Positions 56,247 through 64,000 of a DNA stretch of 64,000 nucleotides are shown here, piece after piece. The notes under the pieces were generated by a model. The model was not told the DNA's origin. It searched no databases and saw nothing but the letters and a program-made list of their open reading frames with translations. Position numbers and translations under genes: made by a program. The stretch is from Isoetes taiwanensis. Its lineage: Eukaryota > Streptophyta > Lycopodiopsida > Isoetales > Isoetaceae. The stretch lies in the NCBI GenBank assembly GCA_021234155.1, contig JAJEKV010000078.1, forward strand, positions 3,941,225-4,005,224. The letters run 5' to 3'. Numbering within the stretch: position 1 is the stretch's first letter; the number at the start of each line of letters is the position of its first letter.

Positions 56247-56504
56247 ATAATGTGTTTTAGGATCTGTGGGTCATTCAAAGATTTGTAAGAGTCTACAGCT
56301 TTATTTAAAACATCCGCTCATCCGCTTACAGAAGTTTGGGTTTATATGGCAGACCGAGCTATGCCAGGAGTTGGGTTTATATGGCAGACCGAGCTATGCC
56401 AGGGGAGCTCCGATCATATTTGGGCATTGTATCTTCTCCATAGATAACTGAGCAATATTTTGGTAAAATACAGAGGATTTTTGAACTTTTGAAGATTTTC
56501 TTGA

Positions 56505-57511
56505 AGCCAATGATCTTTTCGATTTTTCTTTACAGCCAAAAGCGGCCATTTTGTCATTGAAAGTAGCAGATTTGATGCCTGCGGAATCCTTCGTGATGGG
56601 CACAGACTGTCGGTCTTTGGAATTGGTGACTGTAGTACTGTTTCATAGGGCTGGAAGCTTAGAGGTGGAGGTGGGGATGGAGGTGCTACCGGGGCAGAGT
56701 CTAGGGACAGGAAACCTGATAAGGTAGATCCTAGTGAGGCTAGGCTTGCGCGTTGGACTAGATGCGCACCTTCTGCAGAAGCATTGAAGACTCCTTGTGT
56801 AATTGATTTCTTTGGGGAATATTTATAACAAAGAGGCAATTGTAAACGCTATGGTAACCCAAGAAGCTGGGTTACATAAAGGGCTGAAGGATTTGATAAC
56901 TGTCCATTTCTTTTCCATTCCCCGAAATTAAGCGGATGATGAGCACACCTTGAAACAAGTTTCAAATTGCCCAATAACAGTCCAGGAATTTAATGGGAAT
57001 GTGAAGTTCTTTGTTCTTAAAGGTTGTGGTCATGTCCTTAGTGCCAAGGCATTGAAAGCTATCCAATCTTCCTCCCCGATTAGTTTGCTATGCCTCTTTC
57101 TTAGAGGAAGATATGATAAAATCAAATGTAAGATCTAAGTTGCTATTTTGCAAAAGCGTATGGAAGATGGGAAAGCCAAGGTAAGGGAGAAGAAAGAGAA
57201 AAGAATGAAAAATGGACAAGTTGTTCCTGTTGTCGAAGCAACACTTGAAGATGACAAAGTCATGCAATTGAAACATGCACAATTGAGGAAGCCCGCAAAT
57301 GGGGGATCAAGATTGCGCCTCTTAAAAAAAAAAGAAAAGAAGCAAACGTTATGCTTGATGCTAAAGGGAATCTCAAAAGTTCGTTGAGCAATGGATAAGA
57401 TGCCCGAAAATGCTACAAAGGAAGTTTATGCATCAATATTTTCATCTTCTAGTGGAACAAAAATCGAGAGACCTTCATGTGCAGATCCCTTCCTATTGGT
57501 AGAAATTTATT
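56505..57511 (+). pseudogene. RTF2 homologue with ubiquitin-like N-terminus, frameshifted
   Basis: Replication termination factor 2 family, linked to fork stability and, in plants, pre-mRNA splicing. The plus-strand frames give LMPAESFVMGTDCRSLEL and TVVLFHR, the end of a ubiquitin-like domain. RGGGGDGGATGAESRD and DKVDPSEARLARWTRCAPSA (about 56663-56770) follow, then TPCVIDFFG, KEAIVNAMV and KGLKDLITVHFFSIP (to 56922). The zinc-binding core is NCPITVQEFNGNVKFFVLKG and CGHVLSAKALKAIQSSS (56968-57078). The helix RMEDGKAKVREKKEKRMKNG (57157-57216) and the tail NATKEVYASIFSSSSGT and MCRSLPIGRN (57405-57507) complete the family order. At least four frame changes occur. No intron is visible, which fits either a retrocopy or an intronless gene. 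No poly(A) tract follows. Confidence 0.85.
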
Positions 57512-57561
57512 GACATAAATTTATTGAAATATGTTAGATTTTCTGGCATCTGAAATCAGAT

Positions 57562-57640
57562 AGTATAATATGTGATATGTTCAATGAACAAAAAAATCTG
57601 TATAGTGTAATATGTGATATGTTCAATGAACAAAACATGC
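57562..57640 (+). repeat. 42-bp tandem duplication downstream of RTF2
   Basis: TAATATGTGATATGTTCAAT followed by GAACAAAA starts near 57565 and again near 57607. Confidence 0.88.
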
Positions 57641-58500
57641 AATTCATCTTCCTCCCCCGGCTTTCATACATTACATTTGATACACTCTTTTTAGGCCATA
57701 TCCTTTTTTTTGAGGCCATTGTGTTCCTTTTCGACCCTAAGTTAAAAGGTTTTTCATGTTGTTAAAAAATTTGTTGTTTATAATCCATGTACAAATGTGT
57801 ATGCCCTAATGTCTTGGGATGCATGGTAATTGAATACCCATCAAAGTGCTTCTCTTGCAACCAATGTGCATGACTAGTTGCTCATCCCCCAATGTTCAGT
57901 ATTGGAAAGAGAAATGTTCAAATGTTAAAGGCCGCGATAAATTTCTTGTATATATATATCATTAATATATATAAACTTATTCTATGGGGGGCATGTATGT
58001 AACATGGGGGGTCATATATATAGAGATTCATCCAGTCCGTCCACTCAAGAAACAGAAGGCCATGATCTTGCCACCTCATGGGGGTGTGTGGGGGCATGCA
58101 TGGGCATGCACCACATGCGCGGTCCGTCGGATCGGGGCAGGCTTGATCTTTGCCGTTGATTTTTAAGCCTAAGAAAGTGCCTCGAAATTCCAAACAATTA
58201 ATAAGTTACGTGAGGTGTCATTTATATTAATTTCTTTTACTCTAAATTGGATAGCGTGGCAAAAAATATTATTACTCTCCTTAATGAAGAGATGAAGTGG
58301 CGAGAAGTTATAGGTATCGAAATTTCCAGAGCAGCTATGTGGCATGAACAGGCTGGGGTTCTGGAATGATCAAGCCGGAGGTGCTTTGAGATGTTCGATG
58401 GCGATGGAGGAGTTGCGCCATGGCAAAAACAGAGTTCGGGATGCATTTTGGCTATGGCTTTCAGGTTGTGGCGCCTTCTCAGGCTTTGTTCAGGGCGATC
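57641..58500. other. No gene seen
   Basis: An AT-repeat tract lies at 57945-57975, and a G-rich stretch with GGGGGCATG blocks near 57985-58010 and 58075-58105. There is no coding motif. Confidence 0.4.
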
Positions 58501-58517
58501 TTCTTATGAGAGTCGGC

Positions 58518-58527
58518 TATATAAATA
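58518..58527 (+). promoter_or_regulatory. TATA box, plus strand
   Basis: TATATAAATA in a GC-richer context (GTCGGC before, CAGGAATCGG after), a good plant core-promoter match. Transcription would begin near 58550, and the first plausible coding ATG is at 59575, after one or more untranslated exons. Confidence 0.4.
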
Positions 58528-59574
58528 CAGGAATCGGACTATTTTTGAGAAAAGAGCAACTCTTCTGCAGAATCCGGCACCTTCTGCTCATAACTTCAAT
58601 CAGGCTTCAAAAATCGGAGTTCTTTTATCAGATCGGGTTGATTTCGGCAGTGGGTCGTCATTCCTTCGCCTGGATGCTGGGGATCATCCTAAGTAATTAT
58701 TGCTTTCATTTTTCTTGAGGAGAAAATCTATTCAATTTCTTTTGCGATGCTTTATTTCTGTAGTGCACTGAAGCTATTTCTGCATTTTCTGTCATGTATA
58801 TTACAGCAGTGTTAATAGCCCTGCTTTGTTTTCAGTGTGGCAAATTGGGCGAAAGGAAGTAGATTTAACAGCAATCATTAAAGATCACTGTCTTCTGCAT
58901 GCAGGCATTCTTCAAAATTATCATTTTACCTCGGGCATTTGCAACGCTGCATTAGTTGTGCCTTTGTTGATTCAAAGCTTTTGGTAGGTGGACTTTTCCT
59001 CTTTAGCGTTGAGAATAATTGGATATAAGTCTGTTCAGCATATGAGCTCGGTAGATACAAAGTGCCTAGTTATTTTTCCAGCTTGAAGCATAAGGGTTTG
59101 AATTTGTTCTGGGACTTCAATTTCTGAGCCATTGCCAGTGCTTGAAAACTATTAGAATGGCGCCGTCAGGTCTCTATACTAATTGATTGTACAGAGTAAC
59201 TAGATTGTTTGCCCATGATTCGCAGCTATGATTCTTATTCATCTTTGTTGCAACTAAGGTTTGGCTACGATTCTCCTTGGGCAAAATAGGAACAATTTGT
59301 GAGCTCGTACATATGGGTTTAATCTTTTGTTACGAATATTTTCTGCCTTTCTTTCTCTTTTATTCATTTCATTTTCTTACATATATTTGGGCTTCCTTTC
59401 ATGAGTATTTGCTGTGAGATGGTTCTAACACATGCACATCTGTGTTTCAGATCTTTGTTTGGAGATGAAGCTGCATTTGATACCTAGGACTACGTTCTGA
59501 CAACACATTGCAGCTTTTGCTCTTGGCATGCTGGATTTAACATTTATTAAGAATCGAGTGTCTATGATATAGAC

Positions 59575-59990
59575 ATGACAAATCCTCCAAAAGATGCCCT
59601 CTTCAAACAGTTTCTATCGTGCTTGAAGAAACATCAGGTAAGATATCGAGTTCATTGAGTTCTTGGCTCTAGTCCATTCAACTCACACTATGATTTTGAT
59701 GCAGATTTGGTTCCATCGTATGCCTCAAGATTGGCTCTTATTCATGCTCAAGGTAGCTTTGAATCTGGGAATCAAAACAAAATGATATATATATGCACAA
59801 GTACGGGGTTGGGAAGTATACTGCCAAGTTGCGATTTTATTTGAGTCGCGTCACTAAGCTCACTGATCTCAGCCACATATGTCCGATGTGATCAGAATCA
59901 CAACACTTATAGTCATGTTTGTTTCTCAGGTATGTCCTTAAGGGATTTGACGTCGTAGTTTACAAAGCCACTGATTTGGAGAATGAATAA
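59575..59990 (+). CDS. Possible start of a spliced gene
   Basis: The ATG at 59575 opens 21 codons (MTNPPKDALFKQFLSCLKKH) to CAG|GTAAGA at 59637. A TTTTGATGCAG acceptor at 59704 starts a 48-bp open piece (IWFHRMPQDWLLFMLK in phase, or a DLVPSYASRLALIHAQ-like reading in another frame) to AAG|GTAGC at 59752. A further piece after TTTCTCAG at 59929 reads YVLKGFDVVVYKATDLENE and ends in TAA at 59990, though its phase does not match. The splice consensus is good. I do not recognise the protein. It could be a small gene or the remnant of a larger one. Confidence 0.35.
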
Positions 59991-59999
59991 CTGAATCAT

Positions 60000-61250
60000 A
60001 AACATGAGTGAAAAATCTATTGGCCAAATAAAGGGCAAGTTTTGCTATAAAAGTTTTTACATTTCTTCTGCATTTGGCAGACAATAAAGGGCAACTTTTG
60101 CCACAATCAACAAATTGTCTATATCCATGAGCAGACAAATGCAAATGCTAATGCTGTGGGAGATGCAATGGAAGGGAAGCTAGAGTTTACAACTCGTTGA
60201 GAACTTGGAGATGTGGTAGTTTGCTCTATAGATTGCTCCACGACAATGTTTCAAGTCAAGCATTGCTTCCAGGAAAACATTTGAAGGAGCGATTATCCAG
60301 ACATGCTGTAATACTATATTTTCTATAATACTATATTTTCTACGTTGTTGTTAGATCATCAATTATGTATATATTAAGGGATTGGCACTCAATACTCCGT
60401 GGGAGATGCATGCTAATTTATCAAATTCAAGTGTTTTACAATCGTACAATATTTTTAATATGTATAAGTTTGACAAAGACAACTATTGAACTTTGACGTG
60501 TGTAACTAAAAATTAGTTGCCTAAAAAATATGAACTATATCAAATGGCAAAACCAGATGCAAATATACACAACAAATGTGTGAACCCTTCTTTACATAAT
60601 CGTTTCTCTCATCGAATTTCATTTTGTGTTGCCTAGGCTGAACTAAATAAGAGGCCAATTTGCATCATAAGATCAAGCTAAGCATTATTGGATATCTAAC
60701 ACTTTCTATGTTTCTATGAAGCTAAACCATGTCCTTTAACTTAGAGAATGTAGGAAAGACACCCATCATATTCCAACACCCAAATTTAATCCCAAACTTT
60801 GGTGTCGTGCCATGATCTTTTTCTTATTTTAGTTTGACTTTGCAATGCACCTCTTGAATGACATGGTTTTCATTTCCAGCCTAATGCAAATAAGATGGAT
60901 CTTTTTGTTAGGGAGATGCATTCTACCCTTTTACTTAATTTGTCGCACCTGTTTTGCATATTGCACAAAATCTTTAGGAATTGATGACATACACAAAAAG
61001 TATCAAGCAACTTAGCTACATTGAAATGAGAACCAACCATTCTTAGCTACATACGCGTACTTATGTTTAAAAAGTTCAAAATGTCTAGATGCTAGACAGT
61101 TGTGTAACTCTGTCGAGTGCAGAACGATACATTTTAATTACGATCATAGAAGAAAATGCTTTCTCCAACTCACCTATGTGATAGAAGGCATAATAATATA
61201 TGTTAGGACTATGTTGAAAGTATAGCATCATTAAAAAATTGCAGACATTT
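60000..61250. other. No gene seen
   Basis: AT-rich stretch with no recognised motif. AATACTATATTTTCT occurs twice at about 60311 and 60327. Confidence 0.45.
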
Positions 61251-61289
61251 CTTTAAGGCGCGCCAGTTTGGCGCCTCCGAGCTTTTCGT

Positions 61290-62009
61290 ATGCCGCCCAA
61301 GAAGAAAGCTATGGAGTATGAGGGAGACACGGCTCATCTTCTATCTGTGATGCTGGAATTGAAGAACGAGGTATTAACATTGAGATCAGAAGTTAAGGGC
61401 ATCAAAGAAACGCTCAATCTAATGGCCCAAAATTCCGAGAACCTAAAATCGGAATCCTCTGATAAACAGACCTACGATTTCAGAGCGCAGATCACAGCTT
61501 TAGAAATCAAACTTGCTTCACTAGTAGCGGAGTCTACTAAAGAACAGATGAAAATTCATCATGCTGAGGTCAAAGAACAGATGAAAATTCATCATGCAGA
61601 GATCTCTTCGGAGCAACTAGACCAAGAAGCACGGGCAAGAAACTTGAAAATCTCTGGCCTCCATGAGATTGATGGAGAAGACATCAATGACACAGTTAGG
61701 AATTTCTTTGCTACCACAATGAGGTTGCATGATCCTCTATACACAACAGCACGCAGGCTAGGGAAACCAGGACCATATACCCGGCCAATTTTGGTCAGAT
61801 TTCAGAGCAAGGAAGCCAGAGACAGAGTCATGCATAACAGAGCTGCTCTCAAGGGCGAAAAGGTTTGGTTAGATATAGATCTTACCCCAGGACAACAGGC
61901 GATAAGGAAAGCGGAATGGGCAAAGGTGAAAACTGCAAGGGAAGAAGGATTGGTGGCGTATCTTGATAAGGGAGGTAAAGCCATAATCACAAGTAAGAAG
62001 CACAAATAG
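61290..62009 (+). CDS. LINE ORF1 protein, L1-ORF1p-like
   Basis: 239 codons, intact, from ATG (MPPKKKAME) to TAG. ORF1 proteins bind the element RNA and act as nucleic-acid chaperones. Residues about 10-105 have heptad-like spacing of hydrophobics with many E/K, a probable coiled coil. It includes an exact 11-residue duplication, KEQMKIHHAE(V/I), from a 33-bp tandem repeat at 61539-61604. Residues about 115-185 (ARNLKISGLHE ... RPILVRFQSKEARDRVM) resemble the RRM-like domain, and residues 190-235 (LKGEKVWLDIDLTPGQQ ... AYLDKGGKAIIT) the C-terminal domain of animal-type L1 ORF1p. There is no CCHC zinc knuckle, which plant L1 ORF1 proteins usually carry. The intact frame contrasts with the broken genes elsewhere. 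Confidence 0.88.
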   Translation: MPPKKKAMEYEGDTAHLLSVMLELKNEVLTLRSEVKGIKETLNLMAQNSENLKSESSDKQTYDFRAQITALEIKLASLVAESTKEQMKIHHAEVKEQMKIHHAEISSEQLDQEARARNLKISGLHEIDGEDINDTVRNFFATTMRLHDPLYTTARRLGKPGPYTRPILVRFQSKEARDRVMHNRAALKGEKVWLDIDLTPGQQAIRKAEWAKVKTAREEGLVAYLDKGGKAIITSKKHK

Positions 62010-64000
62010 GAAATAGGTTGTGGAACACACATGGACTATCTCAAGCTAAGCTGAATGCTACTTTTGCTGTTTGGGAACATCAAGATCTAATATGTTTTAC
62101 AGAAACCTGGCACCACAAAACACGCTCTCTTCCAGATATTCTTGGTTTTGAGCTGTTAGGACATGTTGAAAATGATAAGAAACCAGGCGCAGGCCGTGGC
62201 CATGGAGGTATTGCTTTATACAAAAGATCTAACTCGGCATTTGATATGGAAGTCTGGAAGAAGGACCCCAAAAAACAATACATATGGGTTAAACTCTGCG
62301 AGAATGGACAGCAAGCATTCTTTGCCATATGCTACTTTGCTCCTGAATCCTCCCAGATATACAAACAACCAGATCATGACAAAGAAAATCCGTTTGAGAG
62401 CCTATGCATGGATATTCTGGATTATTCATCTCAAGGTAAAATCTTTGTTATAGGAGACTTTAACGGTCGCACAAGCAACCAACAAGCAAATGTTTTTGAA
62501 AATCTCACAAATCTACATTTGGATGAGCTCGAAGACCCATTATACAACAGAATTTCAGCAGATCAAGTTTCAAATGATAGGGGACAAAAACTCTTGGAGT
62601 TATGCATCACCTGCCAACTCAAAATACTAAATGGAGTTCAGCCCTTCAATCTATCGGGCAAATTCACCTACCAGAACCACACAGGTGCAAGTACTATTGA
62701 CTATCCGTTGGCTTTAAACAAAGACCAAATCGGGGATTTCTCTATAGGAGATCTTATGCGTGATCACGACCATGCACCCTTGCACATGATATTCGAAGCA
62801 CATGCTAAAATATTGAAACAGGCCCAGAAATTTCGCCCAAGGATTAGGGTAGACTATGAGCATCATGTCAAGTACAGAGAGCATCTGGAGGGGGCAAGCA
62901 CAGAGGCAATATGGTCGAGAAATAGAGAAAGATGCAAAGTCGCTCCAAGAACACATATTGAATCTTTTGAATGGAACTTTTTGGTCTCACGGAATGCACA
63001 GGAGAGGCATTCCTTGCAACTCTTGGTGGGATTTGAATGCCAAGATGCCCGGCAAACCGCATCATAAGCGTGTGTACAAGCCTACATGGTATAAACGCCT
63101 CATAAGGCACAAAAGCGCACCTACTTTCTTGCAAGACAACAAACATTATCGATCAGTCAAGAAACCTAAACGGTTCGGAACTTGCTTAAAGATAGCCATA
63201 CACATAATAGCCTTGATAATGATGCTCGCTAAAATTAGTCAAGGATATTTATGAAAGGGAAGGCTACCGGCAAGATGCCTATTATGGGTCATACGAAACA
63301 CTTTTATCGCATGAGAGGTAGAACTATGCCTATCCAAGTTAGCAAATAATAAGGCTCCGGATCTTGACGGTTTATGCATGGAGCTCTTAAAGTGGGGCTG
63401 AGAGAAAACTCATGAAATCTTAATGTAATTGCTGAACTTATGCCTCACCTGGGGATCTGCCTCCCACAGTTGGAAACTAAACCGAAAGTACACCCAATCC
63501 ATAAAGGAGGAAATCACAAGGTGGCAAAAGAAATTCTGAACAATTCTTATTGGCAGACATTTTCTCAAAAATTCTGGGCGATCTTCTTGAGAACAAGCTT
63601 AGCGGTGGCAGAGTAAAGCGAGGCTCGCTCACAATACCGTGCGGTGGTTTCGATGTGATCATAACACCCTTGATCATGTCCTCACACTCCGGGCTGTGAT
63701 TGAAAAGCTAAAACACCAAACTCTTCCCCGTGATCTAGCATTCATTGACTTTTCTAAGGCGTTTGATACAGTTCCTCGTAAAGACCTTGGTGATAGATTG
63801 TTTCAACTTCGGAGTCCCCAAAGAAATTAGAGAGGCGGTATCCCAATTGTATCTTTGAAGTCGTGATAACAATCTCCAGAGAGCAATTCAGTTTTGAAGA
63901 GCACGATAGGAGTAAAGGCGGGGATGCCCTTTATCCCCACTCTATTCGGCATTTATATTGATGAACTAGATGATTGGCTCGCCCAGATCACTAGCGAGGG
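61997..64000 (+). pseudogene. LINE ORF2: endonuclease and reverse transcriptase, incomplete
   Basis: The frame is open from 61997, overlapping the end of ORF1 by 13 bp in the -1 frame, with no ATG before the endonuclease starts (WNTHGLS at 62021). AP-endonuclease landmarks are LICFTETW (about 62087), GHGGIALY (62201), VIGDFNGR (62450), the FTYQN..GASTIDY stretch (62663-62705) and DHDHAPL (62762). These give the catalytic N, E, D, N, D and H residues of the family. The frame closes at 63067, then changes several times. RT landmarks are NNKAPDLDGLCMELLKW (about 63341-63395), LAFIDFSKAFDTVPR (63736-63779) and GIYIDELDDW (63951-63978). The YxDD box lies beyond the window. A working protein would nick target DNA and prime reverse transcription there. 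Confidence 0.85.

Larger units (their letters stand above)
61258..64000 (+). mobile_element. L1-type LINE, 5' part (cut by window end)
   Basis: A GC-rich start (GGCGCGCC...TTTGGCGCC) near 61258 is followed 20-30 bp later by ORF1. ORF2 with endonuclease and reverse-transcriptase domains runs off the window edge. No 3' end or target duplication can be seen. The order ORF1, AP-type endonuclease, RT is that of L1-clade non-LTR retrotransposons. The exact 5' end is a guess from the compositional change. Confidence 0.88.

Noticed and set aside
56414-56839. 141-codon minus-strand ORF rich in proline and serine
   Set aside because: It is the complement of the RTF2 coding sequence on the plus strand, where the family motifs are clear.
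1-64000. tRNA, rRNA and snoRNA genes
   Set aside because: I recognised none while reading, but a covariance-model search would be needed to exclude short ones.

Overview
The window looks like nuclear DNA of a land plant with a large, repeat-rich genome. The evidence is short GT-AG introns, TATA boxes, telo-box and G-box promoter motifs, a PPR gene of the plant E type, a plastid Clp protease exon, a plant-type RTF2 with a ubiquitin-like head, a long Ty3-type LTR retrotransposon, Helitron Rep remains and an L1-type LINE. A fern or other non-flowering land plant would fit, but the sequence does not prove it. There are no operons or ribosome binding sites, and I recognised no RNA gene.

Layout. 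1-1214: gene-free flank with a dispersed repeat. 1220-11779: a complete LTR retrotransposon with 2.3-kb LTRs, a perfect 5-bp target duplication (AATCT) and a frameshifted gag-pol that has an RNase H-like domain before the reverse transcriptase. 12611-15045 (-): a multi-exon gene of a transposase-like type I cannot name. 15380-15730 (+): a leucine-rich-repeat kinase fragment. 16440-18400 (+): decayed coding sequence of unknown family. 18400-25000: mostly featureless, with small tandem repeats. 25466-35410: a tandem duplication of about 4.8 kb. Each copy holds a TATA box, a 220-230-bp minisatellite (four units in one copy, three in the other), a conserved anonymous stretch and the N-terminal half of a Helitron protein. 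Only the second copy runs on into the HUH Rep domain (to about 36770). 36770-39100: small repeats. 40014-41805 (-): ClpP/ClpR-like exons and a small promoter-associated ORF. 43038-43800 and 47540-48600 (-): exon-like sequence of unknown genes. 48800-50225 (-): a PPR gene remnant. 54473-55110 (-): a ZNF511-like zinc-finger gene. 56505-57511 (+): RTF2 with a ubiquitin-like N-terminus. 58518-59990 (+): a possible gene start. 61258-64000 (+): a LINE cut by the window edge.

A caution covers the whole annotation. Where the window contains two copies of the same DNA (the LTR pair and the 25-35 kb duplication), many differences are small clustered indels. A recurrent type has CAG or CTG in one copy and CG, CGG or CGT in the other. 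That looks like base-calling error at methylated CHG sites. Many frameshifts that make genes look broken here, including those in ZNF511, RTF2, PPR, Helitron and gag-pol, may therefore be assembly artefacts. 'Pseudogene' below means 'broken as written'.
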